A stretch of 64,000 nt of DNA from an archaeon (GCA_024256265.1 JACGUK010000005.1:93516-157515); one strand, 5' to 3'; numbered from the stretch's first letter, positions 8,657 through 17,373 are shown. Translations and numbers: made by a program. The notes: generated by a model from the letters alone, not told the origin.

Positions 8657-10096
8657 CTACATCATATTTTTCATCAAATTGTCTAGCTTTCTTTCAACAT
8701 TTGGGTCTAGTGGCTCTGGCTTATGCTCAGCTAACAACTTTTTTGCATACATGATAGCTCTTCGGCAGATATCATTTGGATAATATTTTCGAAATGACCT
8801 TCTATTCCTGTCTAAAACCATTGTTGGAATGTATTGCTCTTTCTTGAACCAATCTAACGTATGCTTACTTGTTAAAAAGTTTCCATCGTGAGCGATAGTT
8901 TTGATTAGATCGATGGCCAATGTCTCATTTGAGAATTCTATGCCTTTTTTAAGCCTTAAGGCTTGACCACAGATTTCATTATCTATGATAAGCTTCTCAA
9001 AACTTTGACAACTCTCAAAATCGAGCATTCCAGGACCTGAAATTACATTAATGCCTGCCAAAGTGCCCATAATTATACCAATGCCAGACTCAAAACCAGA
9101 TTGAGCATCTACAGCCTTAGAGTCGCTCAAGCCTAGATAAGCATGAACAGGCAAGCCTAGATACTTTCCAATCTCAGAGCAACAGCATTGAATCATTATA
9201 CTCTCAATAGCACCTATAGGAGTAGTTCCATACCTCATATCAAAGATCGAAGGCGATCCTCCATAAATTATAGGCGCTCTAGGATTGGTCAGTTGAGCTA
9301 GAACAATACCACTGAGAGCTTCTGCAGTATGCTGAACAAGAGTGCCAGCTAAAGTTACAGGACTTAAAGCTCCAGCCAATGGCATCGGTACTATCTCAGC
9401 AGGGATCATAAATTTGGAGCAATCGATAAGGTTCTGAGAAGTAACTTCACTCCAAATTAAAGGCGAGGACGGACAAACATCAAATATGGCTATAGGCTTC
9501 TTAACAAGCTCCTCTTCGCCTATTACAACTGCTAAAATCTTCCTCATATCATGAACTCCATCTATGGTGAAGGATCCTGTAATAACAGGCTTGGTAGAGT
9601 TCTTTAACACGATATAAAGCCTATAACGATCTACAATAGCCTCAGGAATATCAGAAACTATAAGAGCAGTGCTTTGAGCCTTTATATTGTCTAAAGCATC
9701 TGTGAGCCTAACAAATTCAATTAAATCTTTTGTAGTAGGCTTTCTGATTTCACCAATTTTCATATCGATGATATTGATGGCAACTGATCCAGGGTTAAAG
9801 ATCAAATTGTTTTCCTCTAGCACTATTACAAGCCTTCCGTTTCTATCGTAAAGGGAAATCTTAGATGGAGCTTTCATAACGCTTTCATTGATTAGCTCTT
9901 CAGGAAGTTTGGCTACCATGTCCTTTTGATTAACCTCTCCTCCCCCATCACTTATAATTCGTAAAGCTTCTGAATTATGATATTTTGCGCCTTTTTTATG
10001 TAATAATTCTAAAGCTCCGGCGTATATGTTATTTATTTCATCATCACTCAAGAGTCGAAGACGTTTTGAAAGATTGGCAAATGAGAACTTTGGCAT
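8657..10096 (-). CDS. MttB superfamily methyltransferase, non-pyrrolysine type
   Basis: 479 aa, continuous, with no in-frame amber codon. The sequence pattern (KAPSKISLYDRNG near residue 75, and later GGSPSIFDMRYG, HAYLGLSDSKAVDAQSG and GPGMLDFESCQSFEKLIID) is that of the trimethylamine methyltransferase MttB/MtgB superfamily. Characterised non-Pyl members move a methyl group from a quaternary amine such as glycine betaine to a corrinoid protein. No corrinoid protein or methylcobamide transferase gene is adjacent, so the partner must be elsewhere and the substrate is open. The start is the ATG at 10096. Confidence 0.85.
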   Translation of the reverse strand: MPKFSFANLSKRLRLLSDDEINNIYAGALELLHKKGAKYHNSEALRIISDGGGEVNQKDMVAKLPEELINESVMKAPSKISLYDRNGRLVIVLEENNLIFNPGSVAINIIDMKIGEIRKPTTKDLIEFVRLTDALDNIKAQSTALIVSDIPEAIVDRYRLYIVLKNSTKPVITGSFTIDGVHDMRKILAVVIGEEELVKKPIAIFDVCPSSPLIWSEVTSQNLIDCSKFMIPAEIVPMPLAGALSPVTLAGTLVQHTAEALSGIVLAQLTNPRAPIIYGGSPSIFDMRYGTTPIGAIESIMIQCCCSEIGKYLGLPVHAYLGLSDSKAVDAQSGFESGIGIIMGTLAGINVISGPGMLDFESCQSFEKLIIDNEICGQALRLKKGIEFSNETLAIDLIKTIAHDGNFLTSKHTLDWFKKEQYIPTMVLDRNRRSFRKYYPNDICRRAIMYAKKLLAEHKPEPLDPNVERKLDNLMKNMM

Positions 10097-10160
10097 GTTA
10101 TCAATAGCTTTCTTTAGCGATATAAAGCTGTAATGGATTTGTATAATTATGATGACATAA

Positions 10161-10331
10161 CTAATAAGAAGCTTCAGAACTAGGCCTCAGAAGGCGCATG
10201 GAGCTCACGGTGCCACAGCGCTTACAGCGGTACAAGGCTCTTCCCCGAGGATTATACCCTGCCTGCTCAGGGTTGACGATTTCGTGCTCTGTCCTTCTCA
10301 TGCACTGCTTACAGAACCTTACTTCTTCCAA
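10161..10331 (-). CDS. small zinc-ribbon protein (56 aa)
   Basis: From a TTG at 10331 the frame reads 56 codons to a TAG. Two knuckles are visible, FCKQCM (residues 6-11) and YRCKRCG (about 34-40), so four Cys in CxxC pairs about 26 residues apart, a treble-clef or zinc-ribbon layout as in small ribosomal or transcription-associated proteins. Between them lies a basic stretch with GYNPRGRALY. The coding DNA is visibly richer in G+C than its neighbours. I cannot assign it to a named family. It lies upstream of the mttB homologue on the same strand. Confidence 0.6.
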   Translation of the reverse strand: MEEVRFCKQCMRRTEHEIVNPEQAGYNPRGRALYRCKRCGTVSSMRLLRPSSEASY

Positions 10332-10533
10332 ATCTCTTCAACACTCTATCGACATATAATTATTAATAATTACTTAATCAGGTCTTTTGGCTTAGTACCA
10401 TTAATATTCTTTATGAATCCTCCTTTATTTTTTGAGTTAGAGGCTCTGCTAAATACTATTACGCCTGTAAGCTGTCCCCTAAGCCGGCATCTAATCCATT
10501 ATGGATGGATCAGACGATCTATGTGCAACTCTA
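10332..10533. other. intergenic stretch with no supported gene
   Basis: About 200 bases between the zinc-ribbon gene and the membrane-protein gene. Frames on both strands are short or lack start signals. A small dyad (ATCCA-TTA-TGGAT, near 10496-10508) is the only structure I see. Confidence 0.4.
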
Positions 10534-10938
10534 TCATGCGAACTTCTTTCTTGAGGCTACGGCAAAGATAATGCTCAAAACAGCGAAAATGATGATCGGA
10601 ACTCCATAAATGCAGAACATATTGATCAATGATTCACGCAGAAACTCTACAACGACGAAACCCCATAGGAGTGGTAAAATGCCAACTATCAGCAATATGA
10701 CCATGCCTACCAATGCTAAGGCAAGAGATCTCTTTTTTATCATGAGGACTCCAGAGGCCAGCCCAAACGCGAAACCGACAATCCCTAGCCACCACGTGAC
10801 AATGAAAAGCCACCACGTGACAACGAAATCAACAAAACCATATAAATAGTAGATCCATGGTTGTATACTGTACCCCACTAGAAGACAGATGCCACCTGCA
10901 ATGGGCAATCCACTTTCTTTACCTATTGATTCTTCCAA
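10534..10938 (-). CDS. four-helix integral membrane protein of unknown function
   Basis: 134 aa with about four hydrophobic segments and a basic C-terminus (SRKKFA). No known domain is recognised. Between helices 1 and 2 the peptide VVTWWLF is followed by IVTWWLG, encoded by a tandem 21-base duplication (10787-10807 and 10808-10828). The segment therefore looks like it expanded by seven codons recently. The start ATG at 10938 follows a TTTGGAAGA purine stretch on the minus strand. Confidence 0.6.
   Translation of the reverse strand: MEESIGKESGLPIAGGICLLVGYSIQPWIYYLYGFVDFVVTWWLFIVTWWLGIVGFAFGLASGVLMIKKRSLALALVGMVILLIVGILPLLWGFVVVEFLRESLINMFCIYGVPIIIFAVLSIIFAVASRKKFA
10787..10828. repeat. tandem 21-bp direct repeat inside a membrane-protein gene
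   Basis: The 16-mer AGCCACCACGTGACAA recurs with a 21-base period (10787 and 10808). It adds seven codons in frame to the membrane protein. Confidence 0.75.
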
Positions 10939-11066
10939 AGCGGTTTACCTTCTTGACATATTTGACGTTCTTCATTTTAAAGTGAATTATGATGGGTATT
11001 TAACCTAATTGTTGAGAATTGTTGAGCTTTAAGCATTAGAATTATAATGAAGAAAAGAATTCTGAA

Positions 11067-12731
11067 TTGTCTCAATTCATGACAGAATACCCTTATGGGC
11101 TAAAAATCAACCCATTTTCTCACGTACCAACTCCAAGTTTAACAGCTGCAAAAGTTTTAGGTGGTAGAAGGTGGAAGGAAGTAAAGGAAAGAATTCTGAT
11201 CTGTGTTAACGAGCTAAAAGAATCAATGCTTAGGGGACAAAAGGATTTCATGATAGTGAACATAGTTGGACCTTTAGGTACAGGGAAGACTCATCTTGCC
11301 CTTCACATGAAGACTTTAAAAGATGAATTTGAATGCGCCTACATAGATTTGACAAGAATCGAGCCAAAGGATCTTCAGAGCATTTACTTGGCAATAGTGA
11401 AAGAATTGGGTTATGGATTTTTCCATGAATTACATGATAGACTCATCCTAAATTTAGGAGAGAGGGCTGAAAAGGGGGATAAGAGTGCAAAGAAAGCGCT
11501 AAGAATTGGCATAATTGATAGGATAATTGGAAGAAGACCTATTAACATAGCTAAAGAGGTAATAGAAAAAAGAAGGAGCATAAATATTTATGCTCTAAAA
11601 GAAGCTTTTCCAGAATTGGTTGATGAAGCATTTGAATCAGTTCTTAACATTTTATCTGAAAATTCGAGCTGGTTCTTAGAGGTAAAAGATTTTAACGAGA
11701 CTTTAAAAAAGCTAAAAGGTTTCACTAGAGTCTCATGCAGTTTAGGCAGAGTTTTGCTTATAGAGATAGATGAAATATCTGCCAATAAGCCTTTGATGGA
11801 TGGGTTGAAGGCTATAATAAACGAGAAGCCTCCAGGAGTTGTTTTGGTAACTATTTTGAGGTCAGAGGTAGAGATGGAGATAGGTAAAGTTGATCCTTCT
11901 CTTGCCGATCGCCTTCAAAAAGCACCTTTCACATACTTTTTATCACAGCCTGATGATCCTGAAGAAATCTGGGATATCATAAAAGAGTATCTGAAGTTTC
12001 ATAATGCTATCATCAACGAAGAAGATGGTGAGTTAAAGAACATCATAAAGTATGCTTATAGTGAATTTAACATAAATGAGCTTCGAGAACTTCTTGCTTT
12101 GATGAGAGAAGTATTAGAGCTAGCAAAAGGGAGTGAGAGGATAAGCGAAGACCATCTAATAGGAGCTATAATTAGAATTCGACCTACTGCAGAGCTAAGG
12201 GGTAGCATAATGCACATACCAATTCCTGATTATCTTAGAATAATAAAGACGAGCACAAAGACCTATGAGGAGATTTCTGATAATCTGACTAGAGCTATAA
12301 GAGACCTAGGGCGATATTTGTTCATGAGAGATACCATATTTTATGCCCATGGGGCATCAAGGAGGATAGATACACCAGGAGGTTCGAGGAGCTTTCGCTT
12401 AGCAGACGTATATCTAGAGGAGAAAGATGGCAAGAAGATAGTTGTGAATGTTAAGATAACGGAAAAGGACTGCTTGACAAAGCAAGAGATAGAAGATACT
12501 TTAGATATTGTAGAGCATGGAAGAATAGACCAAGCCATAATCTTGACGAATGCAGCTTATAGCAAAGACCTTGAACATCCAAAGTTGATCTTTGCAAAGA
12601 TAGGGGATAAGCGTAGCATTGCAGATTATATTTACTTTAGCGAGAAGTTTCAGGCTAGTAGATTGAATGAAGAAGATGAAAAGAATGTAATAAGGCTTGC
12701 GAAATGCTTAGGAGTTGGGTATTGGGCGTAA
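11067..12731 (+). CDS. AAA/STAND-like ATPase with a C-terminal nuclease-like domain
   Basis: 554 aa. Walker A is GPLGTGKTH (residues 68-76) and Walker B is VLLIEIDE (about 228-236). A winged-helix-like region follows (residues about 300-390), then a 130-residue C-terminal domain. The stretch LADVYLEEKDGKKIVVNVKIT in that domain has the strand-turn-strand shape of a PD-(D/E)xK core, but the expected Glu of ExK is Asn (NVK), so cleavage activity is doubtful. The ATPase part resembles Orc/Cdc6-like and STAND ATPases; the exact role is unknown. The start is TTG 11067 or ATG 11079. It stands alone. Confidence 0.6.
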   Translation: MSQFMTEYPYGLKINPFSHVPTPSLTAAKVLGGRRWKEVKERILICVNELKESMLRGQKDFMIVNIVGPLGTGKTHLALHMKTLKDEFECAYIDLTRIEPKDLQSIYLAIVKELGYGFFHELHDRLILNLGERAEKGDKSAKKALRIGIIDRIIGRRPINIAKEVIEKRRSINIYALKEAFPELVDEAFESVLNILSENSSWFLEVKDFNETLKKLKGFTRVSCSLGRVLLIEIDEISANKPLMDGLKAIINEKPPGVVLVTILRSEVEMEIGKVDPSLADRLQKAPFTYFLSQPDDPEEIWDIIKEYLKFHNAIINEEDGELKNIIKYAYSEFNINELRELLALMREVLELAKGSERISEDHLIGAIIRIRPTAELRGSIMHIPIPDYLRIIKTSTKTYEEISDNLTRAIRDLGRYLFMRDTIFYAHGASRRIDTPGGSRSFRLADVYLEEKDGKKIVVNVKITEKDCLTKQEIEDTLDIVEHGRIDQAIILTNAAYSKDLEHPKLIFAKIGDKRSIADYIYFSEKFQASRLNEEDEKNVIRLAKCLGVGYWA

Positions 12732-12864
12732 ATAAGTGATAGGAAATTGATTTGAAGGAGTAGAGGCTACCTATCGTTTACTTTACATTTTTATCACTCT
12801 TTAACTGATTATAACTCGAAAATTACCTAAAGGTTTAAGGCAATCCAATTTTATAAAATTAACT

Positions 12865-13509
12865 ATGCTCTTAGAGCTCTCGATCTTATTCTTTTCTTCT
12901 CTTATAATAGGCTACTCTGGAGCATTGATGCCAGGACCAGTTCTTATAGTTACCATAAATGAGGCTACGAAAAGAGGTTTCAAGTCTGGCTTTTATGTCC
13001 CTATAGGTCATGCTTTGCTCGAACTTATCTTAGTAGTCCTCCTTACCCTTGGCTTGGCTGAAGTCTTATCTTTAAAGCCTATTGTTGCTCTTATAGGTCT
13101 CTTAGGAGGAATATTCTTATCTTGGATGGCATACAATATATTAAGAGACACTTTAAGGAGAAAGATTTCTTTAAGCTTTGATATTAAATCGAATGACCAT
13201 AAAATGGGCTCTATGGCATTAGGAATCTTCACAAGCTTATTCAATCCCTACTGGCTCATATGGTGGGTATCTGTCGGGCTGTCTCTCCTGCTTTGGTCTC
13301 TTGAATTTGGCATTATCGGTGTTGTAGCATTCTACTTTGGTCATATTTTGTCCGATATAAGCTGGTATGGCTCAGTTTCTTTTGCTATGGCTCGTGGCAA
13401 GAGGTTTATGAGTGAGAGAGTTTATAGGGCTATTCTCATATTTTGTGGAGCTACGCTGATATTCTTCAGCATCTTTTTCATCCAATTTGGGTTAAATTCT
13501 CTCTTATAA
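12865..13509 (+). CDS. LysE/RhtB family amino-acid exporter
   Basis: 214 aa with five to six membrane segments. The N-terminal helix ends in GALMPGPVLIVTI (about residues 19-31), the LysE-family signature, and FNPYWLIWWVSVG (about 127-139) is the second conserved region. Members export basic or small amino acids or related metabolites; the substrate is not determined here. It is followed after 25 bases by the cyclo-ligase-like gene. Confidence 0.85.
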   Translation: MLLELSILFFSSLIIGYSGALMPGPVLIVTINEATKRGFKSGFYVPIGHALLELILVVLLTLGLAEVLSLKPIVALIGLLGGIFLSWMAYNILRDTLRRKISLSFDIKSNDHKMGSMALGIFTSLFNPYWLIWWVSVGLSLLLWSLEFGIIGVVAFYFGHILSDISWYGSVSFAMARGKRFMSERVYRAILIFCGATLIFFSIFFIQFGLNSLL

Positions 13510-13534
13510 GATTCAAAAGTAGGAGAGTATTTGC

Positions 13535-14161
13535 ATGAAATTTGATGAAATCTCCATAAAGAAGCAAGAGATTCGTGAGAGGATCTGGTTAGAGATGGAG
13601 AGAAAAGAAATAGCAACCTTTCCCTTACCATGCTTTGGGCGTATACCAAACTTTAAGGGCGCTGAAGTTGCTGCATTAAAACTTCGAAGCATTGATGAGT
13701 ATAAAGATGCTTCTTCTATAATGGTAGGTCCAGACTCTCCTCAAGCACCTGTTAGAAGAATAGCCTTGCTCGATGGCAAATTACTGGTCATGCCTACTCC
13801 TGGTTTAAAATCTGGCTATTTGATAATAAGACCTGAGAGAGTAAAGGATAAAGAGAAAGAGGCTAGCACTATAAGAGGCGCCTTCAAGCATGGGGAATTG
13901 ACCAACGCTCCTCCATCTTTAGATTTGATCGTCGAGGGCTCTGTGGCTGTAGATTTAGATGGATATAGACTAGGTAAAGGGAAAGGCTTTGGAGATAGAG
14001 AGATATCCTTGGCTGAAGATATAGCCAAGAAAAGAATTATTGTAATAACTACAGTTCATGATACACAAATATTAGATTTCGTGCCAAGAGAGGAGCATGA
14101 TAAGAGAGTTGATATAATAATCACTCCAACTAAGATCATCAGAATTCATCCAAAGACCTAA
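13535..14161 (+). CDS. 5-formyltetrahydrofolate cyclo-ligase family protein
   Basis: 208 aa. The C-terminal block GKGKGFGDREI (about residues 147-157) and the VHDTQILDFVPREEHD region match the 5-FCL/MTHFS-like fold, as do PGLKSGYLIIRPE and the AFKHGELTNAP segment. Family enzymes convert 5-formyl-THF to methenyl-THF with ATP; in archaea these homologues may act on a methanopterin derivative. It is preceded by AGGAGAG, a good ribosome site. Confidence 0.78.
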   Translation: MKFDEISIKKQEIRERIWLEMERKEIATFPLPCFGRIPNFKGAEVAALKLRSIDEYKDASSIMVGPDSPQAPVRRIALLDGKLLVMPTPGLKSGYLIIRPERVKDKEKEASTIRGAFKHGELTNAPPSLDLIVEGSVAVDLDGYRLGKGKGFGDREISLAEDIAKKRIIVITTVHDTQILDFVPREEHDKRVDIIITPTKIIRIHPKT

Positions 14162-14181
14162 TAACCATTTAATTGATTAAG

Positions 14182-14865
14182 ATGAAAGATATGAATTTAA
14201 AGGCAGTTCTTTTTGATTTTGATGGCACTATAGTTGATCTTAATTTTAAATATGCAGAATCCCGCATGGCTATTTTCGAAGTTCTAAAAGGGTTAGGCTT
14301 TGATACATCGGTTTTTTCTTTACGTGATAATGCCCAAACTATCTTGGAAAAGGTTGAGAAGCAGATAATAGAAAAATCAATGAGTGTAAAATTATCTGAG
14401 ATCAAGGATAAGATTTGGTCTATCATAGATGAATTCGAGATAGAGGCTGTTAATGCTTCTGAATTGTTAAAGGAAACAAAATCTATCCTAAAGTTCTTAT
14501 CAGAAAAAGAAATCAAAAAAGGTTTGGTTACCAACAGTGGGAGAAAAGCTGTTCAGCTTGCTTTGATAAAGCATGACTTAGAGCATGGTTTTGATGTTAT
14601 AGTAACGAGAGACGAAGTCGATAAGTTAAAGCCTTACGGTGATGGGATAAGATTGGCTTTAAGAATAATTAATGTCCAGATTGAAAATGCTATATATGTA
14701 GGAGATAGCATCAACGATGTTCTTGCTGCTAAAGATGCAAATGTATGCTCTATAGCAATAAACAGATGGCCTTACTATATTGAAAAATTAAGGAAATTAT
14801 CGCCTGATTGTACTGTCAACTCTTTAAGTGAAACCACGAATTTGTTAAAGCAATTAATAGATTGA
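14182..14865 (+). CDS. HAD-superfamily phosphatase (phosphoglycolate phosphatase-like)
   Basis: About 227 aa. HAD motif I is FDFDGTIVD near the N-terminus, motif II is GLVTNSG, motif III lies in DEVDKLKPYG and motif IV is YVGDSINDVLAAK. The helical cap is inserted between motifs I and II. This layout is shared by phosphoglycolate phosphatases and other small-molecule phosphatases. A paralogue of nearly equal length lies at 27626-28318. The ATG at 14182 is preferred over a TTG three codons upstream because of typical family starts. Confidence 0.82.
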   Translation: MKDMNLKAVLFDFDGTIVDLNFKYAESRMAIFEVLKGLGFDTSVFSLRDNAQTILEKVEKQIIEKSMSVKLSEIKDKIWSIIDEFEIEAVNASELLKETKSILKFLSEKEIKKGLVTNSGRKAVQLALIKHDLEHGFDVIVTRDEVDKLKPYGDGIRLALRIINVQIENAIYVGDSINDVLAAKDANVCSIAINRWPYYIEKLRKLSPDCTVNSLSETTNLLKQLID

Positions 14866-14867
14866 AC

Positions 14868-15452
14868 TTAAATCTTGATAGTATCTGAAGCAATTTTTGC
14901 TCTAGCCAATAGCCTTGCTAACCTTATAGGCTCTGGTATGGCGCCTTGAATAGTAAACTTATCGAGTATTTTTTTAGAAATCTCTAAAGAAATTCTGTAA
15001 GGTCTAACGTAGACTATATAATTCGTATGAAGTTTTACAGCTTCTCTTGCACCAAGCTTATTATAAGCTGATAATTTCTTCTCCCAAGAGTCTGGGAAAT
15101 GATGCTTTATATGAGGCTCAAGTCCCTCAGACTCCTCAAATGTTACGCTTATTATTGGCGTATTTGTCCTAGCTCCTAAAGAGTCTATATCGATGATGTT
15201 ATACATGCTTATAACGCTCCCCCCTAGCATGATTACGTTGATATCATTCCTATTCAGTTTTTGAAACATATTCACAATTTCGTCTGTTGCATCATCGCCT
15301 CCTATCTCTGCACTCCCAAAGATGAAGCCATCTATGATCATATCACTTCTCATCACTATGCCTGCCAACACTGATCTTTTACTCTGACTCTTTTTAAAGC
15401 TCTCAGCTATTCCTAAAGCTCTAATGCCCTTCTTCTCAACATGGATGTGCAT
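14868..15452 (-). CDS. DUF99 family protein
   Basis: 194 aa. The motifs KGIRALGIAESF, SVLAGIVMRSDMIIDGF and the GGDDATDEI region belong to DUF99, an archaeal family with an endonuclease V-like fold. No biochemical function is established, and whether it cuts or binds nucleic acid here cannot be said. It converges with the HAD gene with only two bases between stops. Confidence 0.85.
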   Translation of the reverse strand: MHIHVEKKGIRALGIAESFKKSQSKRSVLAGIVMRSDMIIDGFIFGSAEIGGDDATDEIVNMFQKLNRNDINVIMLGGSVISMYNIIDIDSLGARTNTPIISVTFEESEGLEPHIKHHFPDSWEKKLSAYNKLGAREAVKLHTNYIVYVRPYRISLEISKKILDKFTIQGAIPEPIRLARLLARAKIASDTIKI

Positions 15453-15539
15453 GACCTTAAAATATCTTTGAAATAGGGATTTAATAAAACTGACTAAAGC
15501 TTATAAGAGAAAAATTCCTTTAATTAATTGAATGAGAAT

Positions 15540-15947
15540 ATGGCAACAGAAGAAAGACCTACAGCAGCCTTCACTTTATCGATAATAGGCGTTGCCTTCC
15601 AATTTGTAGCTGGGCTCTTCTTAGTCTTTGTAATGTTCACTTTTCCTTACACTATTAATAACGGACACACGGGTCCCGGCATGATGATGCCTGTCATGAT
15701 GTTCAGTCCTGTGTTTGGGTTTGGTATCTTCTGGTTAATTCTCGCTATACTAATAATAGCCATTGGTTTGTATGGAGCTCTTTTGATGAATAGCTCTGAT
15801 TTGAGTAGGGTTAGGACAGGTTCCACTCTAGTACTTATAGCATCCATTTTAGCCTTTCCAGTCGTGTGGGGCTTCATAGTAGGATCACTACTCATGTTCA
15901 TAGGAAGCATTCTAGGTCTTACTTGGCAACCTATAAAGAAAGGTTAA
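15540..15947 (+). CDS. small membrane protein, three to four helices
   Basis: About 135 aa. Hydrophobic segments lie near residues 8-30, 50-75 and 85-125, with a Met-rich loop (GPGMMMPVMMF) between the first two. It resembles DUF4064-like membrane proteins in general layout but I cannot assign a family. Its stop is four bases from the stop of a convergent PadR gene. A TTG at 15528 is an alternative start. Confidence 0.6.
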   Translation: MATEERPTAAFTLSIIGVAFQFVAGLFLVFVMFTFPYTINNGHTGPGMMMPVMMFSPVFGFGIFWLILAILIIAIGLYGALLMNSSDLSRVRTGSTLVLIASILAFPVVWGFIVGSLLMFIGSILGLTWQPIKKG

Positions 15948-15951
15948 TTTT

Positions 15952-16326
15952 CTAATAAGTTTTAGGTTGTTCATGAGTTTGTAAGAATGTAGCTCTTGAT
16001 GTAATCTTCATGTATTCTAAAGAGAGAGATCGGCATAAAACTTCTCCTTTATTTGTTAGCTTATAAAGCTTCTTTCTGCCTAAATCCATTCCTTCTATTA
16101 ACCCCATACGCTCAAGACCATCCAACATAGGGTATAAAGTGCCAGGGCTGAGTAAAACTTCAAAGTTTCTGTAAACGTAACCAATAAGATCATAGCCACT
16201 CATCTCTCTTTCTTTTAAAATTGTCAGGATTAAAAGGTCTAGCAAACCTTTTACGTACTTTCCCCTAGCCTTCTTTATCACTCTCCATTCGCTATACGAT
16301 GGATCCATAGCATTTGCGATATACAT
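15952..16326 (-). CDS. PadR family transcriptional regulator
   Basis: 124 aa. The winged helix contains KGLLDLLILTILKEREMSGY, then SPGTLYPMLDGLERMGLI and a wing with KKLYKLTNKG, the standard PadR arrangement. Members sense small molecules and often control a neighbouring transporter or membrane protein; the convergent membrane-protein gene is the nearest candidate. Its upstream region has a perfect inverted repeat (16370-16383) that may be its own operator. Confidence 0.85.
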   Translation of the reverse strand: MYIANAMDPSYSEWRVIKKARGKYVKGLLDLLILTILKEREMSGYDLIGYVYRNFEVLLSPGTLYPMLDGLERMGLIEGMDLGRKKLYKLTNKGEVLCRSLSLEYMKITSRATFLQTHEQPKTY

Positions 16327-16369
16327 GATTCTATATTAAATATATAAGTATTATTAAATTTTTCGATCG

Positions 16370-16383
16370 ATATACGAGTATAT
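16370..16383. promoter_or_regulatory. candidate PadR operator (ATATAC-GA-GTATAT)
   Basis: A perfect six-base inverted repeat with a two-base spacer lies 44 bases upstream of the padR start. PadR proteins are dimers that often autoregulate. The surrounding DNA is very AT-rich, so chance symmetry is possible. Confidence 0.35.
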
Positions 16384-16487
16384 ATACCTCTATACTTATT
16401 GTTCAAAAGGGAATTTAATATAGGAATCTATTTCGATCAAAGTATTGAATAAAATATTTGTTAATTGTTAAAAATATTAATTCAATC

Positions 16488-16751
16488 ATGCCTTCTATCA
16501 AAAAGAGGGAGCATCAAATATCATGTCCGATATTTAACGCTAAAGAACGATCAGTAATCCAGATATTCAAGAAGATCGATGAAGTAAAGAGTATCGATGA
16601 GAAAGCAAAGAATGCTAAAATTTTGCTCCAAAAGACGGAAAGCCTTCTTTCTTGCCCATATTATGAAAGGAAGAACCTAGATTGCAAGTACTGCAAAAAA
16701 TTATTTATTTTGCGCAAAAAGACAGCTGAGCTTTTAATCACTCAAGCATGA
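16488..16751 (+). CDS. small Cys-containing protein of unknown function
   Basis: About 87 aa from the ATG at 16488; a TTG at 16458 would add ten residues. A Cys cluster is visible in SCPYYERKNLDCKYCKK, with one earlier Cys in ISCPIF, so metal binding is possible. The rest is lysine-rich and predicted helical. I recognise no family. Its end overlaps the convergent ThrRS-editing gene by 14 bases. Confidence 0.55.
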   Translation: MPSIKKREHQISCPIFNAKERSVIQIFKKIDEVKSIDEKAKNAKILLQKTESLLSCPYYERKNLDCKYCKKLFILRKKTAELLITQA

Positions 16752-17166
16752 CTTTACGTGATACTTTAGACACAGGATGGCTTTTGACACATAATTCGAA
16801 CTTGTCTCTCCAACCAAAAGGTGTTTTTAAAACATTATAATTCTTAGAATGAAGATGAAGCTTTATGTCTTCTATTATTCTCTTCGCTGTGTGTGGAGAT
16901 GATAGATCGTCTGATAGATGAGCAAAAGAGTGCAAAACAATGTTCTTCTCTTTAACTTGCTTTGCTATATCGACTATCTCTTCCACGGATTTTTTGACAA
17001 CTTTTGTAGGGTCTTTTTCATCAACTTTTTCTGAGCTGATAAAAACTACAAGAACGGATTCGCCAACTTTTCCGCTCATCTCTTCCTCATCGACTTCCTC
17101 TGAAAGGCGAGTTCTCTCAACTACTTCATACCTAAAATAGTCGCAATGGAGCATGAGTAGCCTCAA
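16738..17166 (-). CDS. free-standing threonyl-tRNA editing domain (archaeal ThrRS N-terminal type)
   Basis: 142 aa that match only the N-terminal editing domain of archaeal threonyl-tRNA synthetases: MRLLMLHCDYFRYEV at the start, VLVVFISSEKVDEKDP in the middle, FAHLSDDLSSP, and PFGWRDKFELCVKSHP at the end. In archaea this D-aminoacyl-tRNA-deacylase-like fold removes Ser from Ser-tRNA(Thr). Here the ORF stops where the linker to the catalytic core would begin. Some crenarchaea split ThrRS in this way, so a catalytic subunit encoded elsewhere is expected. Confidence 0.8.
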   Translation of the reverse strand: MRLLMLHCDYFRYEVVERTRLSEEVDEEEMSGKVGESVLVVFISSEKVDEKDPTKVVKKSVEEIVDIAKQVKEKNIVLHSFAHLSDDLSSPHTAKRIIEDIKLHLHSKNYNVLKTPFGWRDKFELCVKSHPVSKVSRKVMLE

Positions 17167-17373
17167 TTCGATACCTTCTTACCTAAACGGTGTTATAAAA
17201 TAGTTATTTAACTTTAGGGTTATTAAAATTAAATCTCTTCAATGAATAACTTTTGAACTCTATCCCCTTTTTGTTGATATACTGCTTATCGAATTTAACT
17301 ATAGTTGGTATCGATTAGATTCAATAATGTGAAAATTATGGTTGCATGTAATCCATCAAAGCTAGATGTCAAA

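Noticed and set aside
8657..10096. Possible pyrrolysine-containing methyltransferase
   Set aside because: The frame runs its full length with no in-frame TAG, so it belongs to the non-Pyl branch.
10149..10200. Perfect box C (ATGATGA) suggesting a C/D sRNA
   Set aside because: No CTGA box D or terminal stem follows within normal distance.
10284..10571. 95-codon plus-strand frame
   Set aside because: It overlaps the zinc-ribbon gene antisense, has no ribosome site and shows no protein-like pattern.
12731..12812. C-like GTGATAG and CTGA with ATAA/TTAT ends
   Set aside because: No inner boxes or 12-nt guide spacing; competing GATAGG/CCTATC pairing; the stem is only A/T.
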